Below are positions 32,168 through 40,741 of a stretch of 64,000 nt of DNA, in pieces. The stretch spans positions 1-64,000 of the forward strand of contig JABLYK010000006.1 of the NCBI GenBank assembly GCA_018265835.1, given 5' to 3'. Position 1 is the stretch's first letter, and every line of letters starts with the position of its first letter. Origin of the DNA: Oscillospiraceae bacterium. Its GTDB lineage: Bacteria; Bacillota; Clostridia; Oscillospirales; Oscillospiraceae. Under the pieces are notes generated by a model. That model did not search any database and was not told where the DNA came from. It was given only the letters and a program-made list of their open reading frames with translations. The position numbers and the translations under genes are program-made.

Positions 32168-33220
32168 TCAGGCCTCGCTCTCCGGCTTGATGTCGATCTT
32201 ATAGCCCGTGAGCTTCGCAGCCAGGCGGACGTTCTGTCCCTCCTTGCCGATGGCGAGGGAAAGCTGGCTGTCCGGCACGACGACGCGGCAGCTCTTGCCC
32301 TCGTCGAGCAGCGTAACGCTCACGACCTCGGACGGCGCCAGCGCCGCTGCAATAAACTCCTCCGGAACCTCGCTGTACTTCACGATATCGATCTTCTCGC
32401 CGCACAACTCGCTCACGATGCTGGCGACGCGGCCGCCCTTCGGGCCAACGCACGCGCCGATCGGATCAATCTCCGGATCCTCGGACCAGACAGCCATCTT
32501 CGTGCGGCTGCCGGCCTCGCGGGCGATGGACTTAATCTCCACAGAGCCGTCGAAAATTTCGGGCACCTCCAGCTCGAACAGGCGCTTGACCAGTCCGGGA
32601 TGCGTCCGGCTGATGAGCACCTGCGGGCCGCGGGTGGATTTGCGCACCTCTACGACGTAGACCTTGATGCGGTCGCCCTCGCGCAGCACTTCGCCGCGGA
32701 TGCACTCGCCGGGAGCGAGCATGGCTTCCGTATAATCGGCGTTGGAGCTGATCTTGATGAACACGCTGCCCGTGCGCGGATCGACCTTGTTGACGATGCC
32801 GGTGAGGATCTCGTGCTCCTTGGAGTTGAATTCCTCATAGATCATGCCGCGCTCCGCCTCGCGGATGCCCTGAATGATGACCTGCTTTGCCGCCTGCGCG
32901 GCGATGCGGCCGAACTTCTTGGTCTCCACCGGAATGCTGAGGATGTCGCCCAGCTTCGCGCGCTTGGAGACCTTCTTTGCCGCTTCGAGATTGATTTCAA
33001 AATAGGGGTCGGCGACGTGCTCCACCACGGTCTTTTTGACGACCATTTCGATCTTGCGCTTCTCCTCGTCGAGCAGGACTTCAATGTTGTCGCCGCAGTC
33101 GGGCGTATCCTTGCGGTAGGCCGTCAGCATCGCCTGCTGAATCTTGTTGTACATATATTCGCGCGGAATTCCCTTTTCTTTTTCAATGTCTTCGATCGCT
33201 TCAAAAAATTCTGCATTCAT
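32168..33220 (-). CDS. nusA: Transcription termination/antitermination protein NusA
   Basis: A 350-residue NusA with the N-terminal polymerase-binding domain, an S1 domain (about 135-200) and two KH domains (KH signatures GACVGPKGGRV and AIGKEGQNVRLAAKL). It lacks the C-terminal acidic repeats of proteobacteria, as Firmicutes NusA does. The ATG at 33220 matches the family start MNAEFFEAI. It follows rimP and could act on the hairpin in the rimP leader, giving autoregulation as known for nusA operons elsewhere. Confidence 0.96.
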   Translation of the reverse strand: MNAEFFEAIEDIEKEKGIPREYMYNKIQQAMLTAYRKDTPDCGDNIEVLLDEEKRKIEMVVKKTVVEHVADPYFEINLEAAKKVSKRAKLGDILSIPVETKKFGRIAAQAAKQVIIQGIREAERGMIYEEFNSKEHEILTGIVNKVDPRTGSVFIKISSNADYTEAMLAPGECIRGEVLREGDRIKVYVVEVRKSTRGPQVLISRTHPGLVKRLFELEVPEIFDGSVEIKSIAREAGSRTKMAVWSEDPEIDPIGACVGPKGGRVASIVSELCGEKIDIVKYSEVPEEFIAAALAPSEVVSVTLLDEGKSCRVVVPDSQLSLAIGKEGQNVRLAAKLTGYKIDIKPESEA

Positions 33221-33240
33221 GGTTTCAGTTTCCCCTTTTT

Positions 33241-33696
33241 TCAAATCGTCATGTGCAGGCGTACCTGCGCAACGGTGGATTTTGCAAAAACCTTCTCTTC
33301 GCTGCCGACCGCAACCGTCACGTCGCCGTTTTCATACGCTTTCAGCGTACCGACGAACGTCTTGCTGCCGCTTTGCGGCTGGTAGAGCCGCACCTCGACC
33401 TGCTCACCCAAAAATCGCGCAAAGTCGCCCGGCCGCTTGAGCACCCGCTCCGCCCCGGCGGAGGAGACCTCAAAAATATAGCTGTCCGGAATCGGGTCGG
33501 CCTCGTCCAGAATCGGGTCCAGTGCGCGGCTGAACTGCTCGCAGTCCTGAATGGAAACGCCGTCTGCCTTGTCGATATACACGCGCAGGTAGCGGCTGCC
33601 GGCCTCCTTGACGTATTCCACGTCCCAAATTTCACAATTCTGCGCCTCGGCCACCGGCTGCGCCAGCGCCCGGACGACGTCTGTAATTTTACTCAT
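33241..33696 (-). CDS. rimP: Ribosome maturation factor RimP
   Basis: A 151-residue protein for 30S assembly. The N-terminal alpha/beta domain contains the YLRVYIDK strand and the SRALDPILDEADPIPDSYIFEVSSAG segment, followed by an SH3-like C-terminal domain. It is the first gene of the nine-gene minus-strand operon running to ribF. About 90 nt of leader with a terminator-like hairpin precede it. Confidence 0.95.
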   Translation of the reverse strand: MSKITDVVRALAQPVAEAQNCEIWDVEYVKEAGSRYLRVYIDKADGVSIQDCEQFSRALDPILDEADPIPDSYIFEVSSAGAERVLKRPGDFARFLGEQVEVRLYQPQSGSKTFVGTLKAYENGDVTVAVGSEEKVFAKSTVAQVRLHMTI

Positions 33697-33736
33697 ACAT
33701 CACCGAATCCACTTTCTGACAGATTAAAGGACTTCA

Positions 33737-33765
33737 AGAAAAAGAGTGGGCGGCGCGCCCACTCT
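33737..33765 (-). promoter_or_regulatory. Attenuator-like hairpin in the rimP operon leader
   Basis: Downstream of the promoter and upstream of rimP, the minus strand carries a perfect 10-bp stem (33765-33756 with 33752-33743) closed by a 3-nt loop and followed by TTTTTCTTG. It has the form of an intrinsic terminator inside the leader, so it could set read-through into the operon. It would also stop transcripts arriving from the vanY-type gene. Confidence 0.7.
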
Positions 33766-33794
33766 GTCAAATGCTACATACATCGTACACTGAG

Positions 33795-33823
33795 ATTATA
33801 GCATTCTATATGCTGCAATGCAA
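33795..33823 (-). promoter_or_regulatory. Promoter of the rimP-nusA-infB operon
   Basis: On the minus strand TTGCAT (33823-33818), a 17-nt spacer and a perfect TATAAT (33800-33795). Transcription would start near 33788, about 90 nt before the rimP start codon. Confidence 0.8.
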
Positions 33824-33867
33824 GCCTTTTTTACCGCGCGGCACGAAAATTGTTCCGTCCGTGCCGG

Positions 33868-34629
33868 CTAACGGTACAGTGCCACGAACTCCTCCATACA
33901 CAAGTCGTTTTCCATCATGAACTGCGCGGCCTCCGGCCCGACATAGCGCACGTGCCACGGCTCATAATGACCGGTGACCGACTCCTTTCCCTTCGGAAAG
34001 CGCAGAATAAAGCCATATTCCGCGCAGTGCTCCTGCAGCCACTGCATCATCGCCGTGCTCACCTGGTCCACGCTCAGGGACTCGTAATACTGATCGACCA
34101 CATCGGCGCTCAGGCCGGTCTGGTGCTCGCTCGTGCCCGGCTCGGCCACAACGAGCGCAGCGGCCTTTTTCGCATCGCTTTCGGAGTACCCCTGCCTGAC
34201 ATACTTGGCCACCTCATTGGAAAACTGGCTCTCCTGCGTGGCATAGGGCCGGTAGGCGCAATAGACGTGCGGCGTAAAACCCGCGTCGCGCGCGCCCTGC
34301 AGCAGCGCACGGAACGCCTCCACAGCGCGGGTGTCGAACTGGGCGTTTCCCTCGCCGACCGCGGTGACCTCCGGCGCGTACCGCCCGATGGAGTGGGACT
34401 GGTTGACAAGCAGGTATTCCCACGACGTAATATCAACGTCCGGCAGGTTTTCATATTCCGGCGTCTGCGCCGCGTCCGACGCCTGCGGCGGCAGGATGAG
34501 ATCAACGTCCGCATGTCCCGAACCGGCAGACTCCTCCGACGCTTCCCCGGCGCGGGAGAACACCAGCATGGCGCACAGGACGACCAGCACCACAAGCGCC
34601 GCGGTCATCCAAATCTGCTTTTTCTTCAT
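33868..34629 (-). CDS. D-alanyl-D-alanine carboxypeptidase, VanY/M15B family
   Basis: A 253-residue membrane-anchored peptidase that would trim the terminal D-Ala from peptidoglycan stem peptides. A signal anchor spans about 8-24. The M15B metal motifs are present: SEHQTGLSAD (SxHxxGxAxD type) and EPWHVRYVG near the C-terminus, plus the conserved VYCAYRPYATQES segment. The ATG at 34629 aligns with the anchor. It stands just downstream of an ABC transporter cluster and is transcribed towards the rimP leader hairpin. VanY-like function in glycopeptide resistance is not implied without other van genes. Confidence 0.9.
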   Translation of the reverse strand: MKKKQIWMTAALVVLVVLCAMLVFSRAGEASEESAGSGHADVDLILPPQASDAAQTPEYENLPDVDITSWEYLLVNQSHSIGRYAPEVTAVGEGNAQFDTRAVEAFRALLQGARDAGFTPHVYCAYRPYATQESQFSNEVAKYVRQGYSESDAKKAAALVVAEPGTSEHQTGLSADVVDQYYESLSVDQVSTAMMQWLQEHCAEYGFILRFPKGKESVTGHYEPWHVRYVGPEAAQFMMENDLCMEEFVALYR

Positions 34630-34699
34630 GCTGCTCGCTCCCTCCCGGATGGTTTCACAGCAGCATGATACCACATTTTCCGCCGCCCGGCAACCCGCT

Positions 34700-35350
34700 T
34701 TAGAGGTCTACGCGCTCAAACCGCGCGGCGGCTTTGCAGAAGCTCACCCACGTGAGCAGCGCATACAGGATGGCTCCGCCCGCCAGCACCGGGAGCTGTG
34801 CAAGCTGCGCAGCGGCGTCCGTACCGTCCAGATACGCGCCCAGCCCCGGCACATGCACCAGCACCTCCGCCGCCACGATGTACAGCGTCACAGGGATCAT
34901 GGACACCAGATACGACCGCCCGACATTCACGCCCGTCCGGTAAAACCGCGGCAGAAACACCACATTGAAGATGCCGAACAGCAGCAGCGACAGGCCGAAA
35001 AACGCCACGTTCGGGTCGATGCCCACCGGGTTGCCGCCGTTGGGATTGATGCGCACGCTCACGATGGCGAACGGTACGGCCAGCGCAAGCTGCGCCAGCT
35101 CCAGCACGGCCACGAACAGCACCCGCCCGCGCACCATGGCGCGCTTCGACGCCGGCAGCACGGCGGAATAGTACACGTCCCGGTTCTCGCGCGCGTTCAT
35201 AAAGCAGAAAAACACGCCCAGCGTGCCATAGAAAATGGCAACGTAATACGGATAGCTCGGGATCAGCAGCATCGCGCCAAAGAGCACGAACAGCAGCGCC
35301 GCCGGGTGCAGTACAAGCCGAAGTTCCTTATATAAAATCTGCGCTGTCAT
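34700..35350 (-). CDS. ABC-2-type transporter permease
   Basis: A 216-residue membrane protein with about six hydrophobic segments (LLFVLFGAMLLIP, YVAIFYGTLGVFFCF, VLELAQLALAVPFAIV, VAFFGLSLLLFGIFNVVF, LVSMIPVTLYIVAAEVLV, GGAILYALLTWV) and a conserved ENRDVYYSAVLPASK loop seen in ABC_2 permease_2 proteins. It overlaps the ATPase gene by 23 bp. Together with AbrB and the ATPase it forms a three-gene operon. The exported substrate is unknown; such modules often handle peptides or stress. Confidence 0.82.
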   Translation of the reverse strand: MTAQILYKELRLVLHPAALLFVLFGAMLLIPSYPYYVAIFYGTLGVFFCFMNARENRDVYYSAVLPASKRAMVRGRVLFVAVLELAQLALAVPFAIVSVRINPNGGNPVGIDPNVAFFGLSLLLFGIFNVVFLPRFYRTGVNVGRSYLVSMIPVTLYIVAAEVLVHVPGLGAYLDGTDAAAQLAQLPVLAGGAILYALLTWVSFCKAAARFERVDL

Positions 35351-36065
35351 AGCTTCTCCTTTCCAGCGATACAAACACATCCTCCAATGTCGCGCCGAGC
35401 TCCTGATACCGGGCAAGGAAGCCCGCTTTTGTGTCGCTGCATAGAATCTGGCCGTTTTGGATCATCGTGATATGCGAGGCGCACTTCTCCAGATCGGAGG
35501 TGATGTGCGTGGAAAACAGGATACTCCGCTCCCCGTCGGCGACCACGCCGCGAAACAGCGCCGTCAGCTCGTCGCGCGAGACGGGGTCGAGACCGCTCGT
35601 CGGCTCGTCAAGGATCAGCAGCTTCGCGTCGTGCGACAGCGCCAGCGCCAGCATGTATTTTACCCGCATCCCCGCCGAGAGCTGCGAGATTTTCTTGTTC
35701 TCATCCAGCTCGAACAGCTTCAGGTAGTGCCGGTATTTTTCTTCCTCCCACTGCGGATAGAACCGCCGCGTCACGTCCGTAACGGTGCGCACCTTTTTGT
35801 TCGCATAAAAGTCCACGCCGCCGAGCACCACGCCGAGCGCCTGTTTGCACGCAAGCTCGTTTTCATAAAAATCCATGCCGAACATGCGCACCGCACCGCT
35901 GTCGGGATGCACCAGATTCAGCATCGCCTTGAGCGTGGTGCTCTTTCCCGCGCCGTTGCGCCCGATGAAGCCCATGATCGCGCCCGGCTCCACGCAAAAG
36001 GACACGTCCCGCAGCCGGAACGCCGGATAGGCCTTGCACAGGCCCGCCACCTCCAGCACGCTCAT
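35328..36065 (-). CDS. ABC transporter ATP-binding protein
   Basis: A 245-residue ATPase. Walker A is GRNGAGKST at about 36-44. The signature region is degenerate (QLSAGMRVKYMLALAL), Walker B is LLILDEPTSGLD, and the H-loop follows (FSTHI). YtrB-like exporters of this type pair with a small ABC-2 permease, as here. It starts by overlapping the end of the AbrB-type gene (ATGA) and overlaps the permease at its end. Confidence 0.93.
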   Translation of the reverse strand: MSVLEVAGLCKAYPAFRLRDVSFCVEPGAIMGFIGRNGAGKSTTLKAMLNLVHPDSGAVRMFGMDFYENELACKQALGVVLGGVDFYANKKVRTVTDVTRRFYPQWEEEKYRHYLKLFELDENKKISQLSAGMRVKYMLALALSHDAKLLILDEPTSGLDPVSRDELTALFRGVVADGERSILFSTHITSDLEKCASHITMIQNGQILCSDTKAGFLARYQELGATLEDVFVSLERRSYDSADFI

Positions 36066-36355
36066 GGCTCCTCACCGCCTTCCAGCTCAGCTTTCAGGTT
36101 CCGCGCAAAAACCTCCGCTTCCTCCTCCGACCGCTCCGGGAGCACCTCGCCGGCCTTCCCGTCGAACACCGCGCGCACCATATGCTCATAAAACCCGCTG
36201 CTCTGCAGGGCAATTCCGCGTGTTTTATCCGCCAGCAGGATCAGCGAATCGCCCGGCTCCAGCCCGAACATCTCCCGAACCTCCTTGGGGATCACGATCT
36301 GCCCCTTCGGCCCGATCCGCACCGTACTCATAAATTTATCGTCCAATTTTTTCAT
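36062..36355 (-). CDS. AbrB/SpoVT-type regulator
   Basis: A 97-residue protein with an N-terminal SpoVT-AbrB swapped-hairpin domain (MSTVRIGPKGQIVIPKEVRE and MFGLEPGDSLILL) and an acidic helical tail. It heads the ABC operon, a position more often held by a GntR or MerR regulator. The ATG at 36355 follows GAGGGG. The operator-like palindrome overlapping its promoter suggests autoregulation. Confidence 0.88.
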   Translation of the reverse strand: MKKLDDKFMSTVRIGPKGQIVIPKEVREMFGLEPGDSLILLADKTRGIALQSSGFYEHMVRAVFDGKAGEVLPERSEEEAEVFARNLKAELEGGEEP

Positions 36356-36368
36356 GCCACCCCTCAAA

Positions 36369-36422
36369 GTAAGAATTGTAATACTTTTCTTACAAAGTAG
36401 CATAAATAAAACTTCTTGTCAA
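36369..36422 (-). promoter_or_regulatory. Promoter and palindromic operator of the AbrB-ABC operon
   Basis: On the minus strand a perfect TTGACA (36422-36417), 17 nt, and TACTTT (36399-36394). An inverted repeat GTAAGAA...TTCTTAC (36369-36393) lies immediately downstream, over the transcription start, a good site for repression. Confidence 0.7.
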
Positions 36423-36524
36423 GGCGATGATGGAACACGCCGCAAGTTTCTGCGCATGGGAACCGCGCCGTTTTGACCAAGCGCGAATCTTTTTAAAATT
36501 TGCGCATATCCGGCAAAAATGATA

Positions 36525-36552
36525 TTGCTTTTTTTCTTTTGGTCAGTATAAT
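36525..36552 (+). promoter_or_regulatory. Promoter of ppdK
   Basis: TTGCTT (36525-36530), a 16-nt spacer and a perfect TATAAT (36547-36552). It leaves a leader of about 135 nt in which I see no recognised riboswitch. Confidence 0.7.
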
Positions 36553-36695
36553 AATTATTTAACAAGCTGCTTCCCGTTTATTTTTAGTCAAACACTGCGC
36601 AGCAATTTGGCGGCAGCATTGCAGAGCGTCCGGCTGCCCTTTGGCAAGGCGCCGGAGCCGTGCACAGCCGTCGTCTTAAAGGAAGGATGAAATAA

Positions 36696-39326
36696 ATGGA
36701 AAACAAGTATGTGTACCTTTTCTCCGAGGGCAATGGTAAGATGCGTGAGCTTCTGGGCGGCAAGGGCGCCAATCTGGCCGAAATGACCAATCTGGGTATG
36801 CCCGTGCCGCAAGGCTTCACAATCACCACCGAGGCCTGCATTCAGTATTATGAGGACGGAGAACAAATCAACGACGAGATTCAGGCGCAGATCATGGAGT
36901 ATGTCTCCAAGCTGGAAACGATCACCGGCAAGAAGTTCGGCGATTTGGAGAACCCCCTGCTGGTCTCCGTTCGTTCCGGTGCACGTGCCTCCATGCCCGG
37001 CATGATGGATACCATCCTGAACCTGGGCCTGAACGAGGACGTGGTAGAAGTCATCGCCAGGAAATCCAACAACCCCCGCTGGGCCTGGGACTGCTACCGT
37101 CGTTTTATCCAGATGTATTCCGACGTGGTTATGGAAGTGGGAAAGAAATATTTTGAGGTGCTCATCGACGAGATGAAGGCCGAGCGCGGCGTCACGCAGG
37201 ACGTGGAACTCACTGCCGGGGATCTGAAGGAACTGGCCGGCCAGTTCAAGGCCGAGTACAAGTCCAAGATCGGCGCTGACTTCCCCACCGATCCGAAGGA
37301 ACAGCTGATGGGCGCCATCCAAGCCGTGTTCCGCTCCTGGAACAACCCCCGTGCCATCGTGTACCGCCGCATGAACGACATCCCCGGCTCCTGGGGCACC
37401 GCCGTCAACGTGCAGTCCATGGCTTTCGGCAACATGGGCGACGACTGCGGCACCGGCGTTGCTTTCACCCGGAACCCCGCCACCGGCGAGAAGAAGCTGA
37501 TGGGCGAGTTCCTGACCAATGCGCAGGGCGAGGACGTGGTCGCCGGCGTGCGCACCCCCATGCCCATCAGCCAGATGGCGGAGAAATTCCCCGAGGCGTT
37601 CCGGCAGTTCAAACAGGTCTGCCAGACGTTGGAAAGCCACTATCGCGATATGCAGGACATGGAGTTCACCGTGGAAAACGGCAAGCTGTATATGCTGCAG
37701 ACCCGCAACGGCAAGCGCACCGCCATCGCCGCTTTGAAGATCGCCTGCGATCTGGTGGACGAGGGCATGATCTCTGAGCAGGAAGCCGTGGCAATGATCG
37801 ACCCCCGCAATCTGGACACCATGCTCCATCCCCAGTTTGATCCCACCGCTCTGAAGGCAGCCACCCCCATCGCCACCGCGCTGGCCGCCTCCCCCGGCGC
37901 CGCCTGTGGCAAGATCGTGTTCACCGCCGAGGACGCCAAGGCGTGGGCCGCCCGGGGAGAGAAAGTCTGCCTGGTTCGTCTGGAGACTTCTCCCGAGGAC
38001 ATTGAGGGCATGGTTGCCGCTCAGGGCATTCTGACTGTCCGTGGCGGCATGACTTCTCACGCTGCTGTTGTGGCCCGCGGCATGGGCACCTGCTGCGTCT
38101 CCGGCTGCGGCGCCATCCAGATGGACGAGGCCAACAAGCAGTTTGAGCTGGCCGGCAAGGTCTATCACGAGGGGGACTGGATCAGTCTGGACGGCTCCAC
38201 CGGCAACATTTATGGCGAGGCGATCCCCACGGTAGACGCCTCCATCTCCGGCGAGTTTGGCCGCATCATGGCGTGGGCAGACAAGTACCGCCGCCTGAAG
38301 GTTCGCACCAATGCCGACACGCCCGCCGACGCCCGCAAGGCGCGCGAGCTTGGCGCGCAGGGCATCGGCCTTACCCGCACCGAGCACATGTTCTTCGATT
38401 CCGACAGAATTGCGGCTTTCCGCGAGATGATCTGCGCCGACACGCTGGAAGAGCGCGAAGCCGCGCTAGCAAAGCTCCAGCCGATGCAGCAGGCGGACTT
38501 TGAGGGCATCTATGAGGCCATGGAGGGCTGCCCCGTAACCATCCGTTTCCTCGATCCGCCGCTCCACGAGTTCGTTCCCACCGAGGAGGCCGACATTGCG
38601 GCGCTTGCAAAGGCACAGGGCAAGTCCGTTGAGTCCATCAAAGCGCTCATCTCGTCCCTGCATGAGTTCAACCCGATGATGGGGCACCGTGGCTGCCGTC
38701 TGGCCGTCACCTATCCCGAAATTGCCGCAATGCAGACCCGCGCGGTCATAAACGCGGCGATCAGCGTCCAGAAGCGCCACCCCGAGTGGACGATGGTTCC
38801 CGAAATCATGATCCCGCTGGTCGGCGAAGTCAAGGAGCTCAAGTATGTGAAGGACATCGTCGTCAAAAACGCAGATGCGATCATCCAGGCAAGCGGCATT
38901 GACATGAAGTACCTGGTCGGTACGATGATTGAGATCCCCAGAGCGGCACTCACCGCCGACGAGATCGCCAAGGAGGCAGAGTTCTTCTCCTTTGGCACCA
39001 ACGACCTGACCCAGATGACGTTCGGCTTCAGCCGTGACGACGCAGGCAAGTTCCTCGGCGCCTACTACGATAAGAAGATCTACGAAAACGACCCGTTTGC
39101 AAAGCTTGACCAGGTCGGCGTCGGCAAGCTCGTGGATATGGCGTGCCGCCTTGGCCGGGCCACCCGTCCCGATCTGCATCTCGGCATCTGCGGTGAGCAC
39201 GGCGGCGATCCCAGCTCCGTTGAATTCTGCCACAAAGTCGGCCTCGACTATGTCTCCTGCAGCCCCTTCCGCGTCCCCATCGCCCGTCTGGCCGCGGCAC
39301 AGGCAGCTATCAAGGACGGGATCTGA
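36696..39326 (+). CDS. ppdK: Pyruvate, phosphate dikinase
   Basis: An 876-residue enzyme that interconverts pyruvate + ATP + Pi with PEP + AMP + PPi, commonly used in anaerobic Firmicutes at the PEP-pyruvate node. The N-terminal ATP-grasp domain begins with LLGGKGANLAEMTNLG. The phosphohistidine domain has GGMTSHAAVVARGMG near 450-465 with the catalytic His. The C-terminal PEP barrel ends with GICGEHGGDPSS carrying the catalytic Cys near 832. The length matches the family. AAGGAAGG precedes the ATG. It is monocistronic, with its own promoter and terminator. Confidence 0.97.
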   Translation: MENKYVYLFSEGNGKMRELLGGKGANLAEMTNLGMPVPQGFTITTEACIQYYEDGEQINDEIQAQIMEYVSKLETITGKKFGDLENPLLVSVRSGARASMPGMMDTILNLGLNEDVVEVIARKSNNPRWAWDCYRRFIQMYSDVVMEVGKKYFEVLIDEMKAERGVTQDVELTAGDLKELAGQFKAEYKSKIGADFPTDPKEQLMGAIQAVFRSWNNPRAIVYRRMNDIPGSWGTAVNVQSMAFGNMGDDCGTGVAFTRNPATGEKKLMGEFLTNAQGEDVVAGVRTPMPISQMAEKFPEAFRQFKQVCQTLESHYRDMQDMEFTVENGKLYMLQTRNGKRTAIAALKIACDLVDEGMISEQEAVAMIDPRNLDTMLHPQFDPTALKAATPIATALAASPGAACGKIVFTAEDAKAWAARGEKVCLVRLETSPEDIEGMVAAQGILTVRGGMTSHAAVVARGMGTCCVSGCGAIQMDEANKQFELAGKVYHEGDWISLDGSTGNIYGEAIPTVDASISGEFGRIMAWADKYRRLKVRTNADTPADARKARELGAQGIGLTRTEHMFFDSDRIAAFREMICADTLEEREAALAKLQPMQQADFEGIYEAMEGCPVTIRFLDPPLHEFVPTEEADIAALAKAQGKSVESIKALISSLHEFNPMMGHRGCRLAVTYPEIAAMQTRAVINAAISVQKRHPEWTMVPEIMIPLVGEVKELKYVKDIVVKNADAIIQASGIDMKYLVGTMIEIPRAALTADEIAKEAEFFSFGTNDLTQMTFGFSRDDAGKFLGAYYDKKIYENDPFAKLDQVGVGKLVDMACRLGRATRPDLHLGICGEHGGDPSSVEFCHKVGLDYVSCSPFRVPIARLAAAQAAIKDGI

Positions 39327-39357
39327 CACCCTCATTCGAAAAAATCCAATCAAAATT

Positions 39358-39391
39358 GACCTTGCAGATTTAATTCTGCAAGGTCTTTTTT
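39358..39391 (+). terminator. Terminator of ppdK
   Basis: A perfect 11-bp stem (39358-39368 with 39375-39385) with a 6-nt loop, followed by six T. Confidence 0.92.
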
Positions 39392-39418
39392 CCGACGAAC
39401 GCAATGAGAGCCACCTGC

Positions 39419-39450
39419 AAAAAAACTCCCGCCACAATGGGCGGGAGTTT
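39419..39450 (-). terminator. Terminator of the 69-residue gene
   Basis: An 11-bp stem (39423-39433 with 39440-39450) followed on the minus strand by a run of T, 18 nt after the stop codon of the upstream minus-strand gene. Confidence 0.85.
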
Positions 39451-39467
39451 CTATGTTCTAAGCGCAA

Positions 39468-39677
39468 TTAGAGGGCTTCGACATCCTTCAGGAAAGCCTG
39501 AACAGCTTCTTCCGGAACCAGCTTCTTGCTGCGGACCAGATCAACGATATCGGCAACGGTCTTCTTATAGAAGAGCTTGAGGGGGTACTTCGTCAGAGAA
39601 GGAACCGACTTTTCCATAACGGCTTTGCCATTCATGTCCTCGATAAACGTCTTAACAGTAACAGTGTTGATATCCAT
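39468..39677 (-). CDS. Hypothetical small protein, 69 residues
   Basis: Not recognised. It is a mostly helical, lysine-rich protein starting MDINTVTVKTFIEDMNGKAV, with an AKPL-free middle (SLTKYPLKLFYKKTVADIVD) and an acidic C-terminus. The start at 39677 has a strong AAGGAG site, and the gene has its own terminator and a possible TTGACA -35 near 39775. Clean expression signals make it a real gene. There is no membrane segment or known motif. Confidence 0.65.
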   Translation of the reverse strand: MDINTVTVKTFIEDMNGKAVMEKSVPSLTKYPLKLFYKKTVADIVDLVRSKKLVPEEAVQAFLKDVEAL

Positions 39678-39935
39678 GTTGAAGTTCTCCTTTCCTTTTT
39701 CCGCTCCTAGATCTGCGGCCGATCTGATTGAGTACACACTTGCTGTCCAAAGATTAACGCATATTGGCATATTTGTCAAGTAAAACGCTGAATTTTCTGG
39801 TTTGTCCAGCACTTTTTCCATATCGTTCACAACTTTCGTTCTATTAATAAACACATTGTTCATTAATTTGCCCATTGGAAAGTGTACTGGCAGGTGGCGA
39901 ATAGAATCCAATATCATCGAACGGAGGTCTTGCAA

Positions 39936-40625
39936 ATGCTGTACAGTACACTTTTGCTGATGATGAGCAGCGCATTTCTGATGCTGCGGCTGTCGCCGGG
40001 CGGGTCGTTCCCGCGGCCGCTCTCGGCGCAGGAGGAACGCAAATACATTGATGCATGGATGCAGGGCGATCTGGAAGCGCGCAATGTGCTGATCGAGCAC
40101 AATCTCCGCCTCGTCGCGCACATTATCAAAAAATATTATACGCAGGCCGAGGACGCGGATGATCTCATTTCCATCGGCACGATCGGGCTTATCAAAGGGA
40201 TCAACACCTATCGCCCCGACAAGGGCGTGCGGCTCGCAACCTACGCGAGCAAATGCACCGAAAATGAGATCCTGATGCACTTTCGCAGCGCGCGCAAAAA
40301 CGCCGCTGAGCTTTCCCTGTCCGACGCCATCGACACGGACGGCGACGGAAACACGCTGTCACTGATGGACATTCTGGCCGAGGAGGAGGATCTGGATGAA
40401 CGCCTGCAGCACTCTGAAACCTGCCGTGCGCTGCGGCAATACGTTGACACCGCGCTCGACCCGCGCGAGGCGGACATCATCCGTATGCGCTACGGGCTCG
40501 GCGGCGGGAAACCGCTGACGCAGCGAGAGGTCGCCGAAAGCTGCGGCATCAGCCGCTCCTATGTATCCCGCATTGAAAAGCGGGCGATTGAGAAGCTGCG
40601 GGAGGCCTTCGGGGAGGACATGTGA
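39936..40625 (+). CDS. sigK: RNA polymerase sporulation sigma factor SigK
   Basis: A 229-residue late mother-cell sigma factor. It has a short hydrophobic pro-sequence (LYSTLLLMMSSAFLML), the family hallmark segment LSAQEERKYI, region 2 (NLRLVAHIIKKYY, DLISIGTIGLIKGI, KGVRLATYASKC) and region 4 (LTQREVAESCGISRSYVSRIEKRA). The ATG at 39936 follows GGAGG. The gene is continuous; no skin-type element interrupts it. This supports a spore-forming host. Confidence 0.94.
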   Translation: MLYSTLLLMMSSAFLMLRLSPGGSFPRPLSAQEERKYIDAWMQGDLEARNVLIEHNLRLVAHIIKKYYTQAEDADDLISIGTIGLIKGINTYRPDKGVRLATYASKCTENEILMHFRSARKNAAELSLSDAIDTDGDGNTLSLMDILAEEEDLDERLQHSETCRALRQYVDTALDPREADIIRMRYGLGGGKPLTQREVAESCGISRSYVSRIEKRAIEKLREAFGEDM

Positions 40626-40636
40626 GCCGCAGCGGC

Positions 40637-40661
40637 GCGGAGCGCCTGGCAGGCGCTCCGC
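40637..40661 (+). terminator. Hairpin after sigK
   Basis: An 11-bp GC-rich stem (40637-40647 with 40651-40661) around a 3-nt loop. There is only a short TT run after it, so termination would be partial. Confidence 0.55.
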
Positions 40662-40690
40662 TTCCGGCCACCGTATCATGGATCTGAATA

Positions 40691-40719
40691 TTGACAGGCT
40701 TCAAAAAAATGAGTAAAAT
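40691..40719 (+). promoter_or_regulatory. Promoter of the CsoR-type gene
   Basis: A perfect TTGACA (40691-40696), a 17-nt spacer and TAAAAT (40714-40719). Transcription starts near 40726, which rules out the upstream in-frame ATG as start codon. Confidence 0.82.
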
Positions 40720-40741
40720 TCTTGCCATAGGGGGCGAGAAG

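Noticed and set aside
31739..33385. 548-residue plus-strand open frame across rnpM, nusA and rimP
   Set aside because: It spans three well-identified genes on the other strand and has shadow composition.
33868..36355. Glycopeptide-resistance (van) cluster
   Set aside because: Only a VanY-type carboxypeptidase is present; no vanH/A/X or VanRS pair accompanies it.
36560..36695. Riboswitch in the ppdK leader
   Set aside because: The leader is GC-rich with a few possible stems but matches no riboswitch consensus that I know.
39936..40625. Skin-type element splitting sigK
   Set aside because: The sigma K frame is continuous from pro-sequence to region 4.
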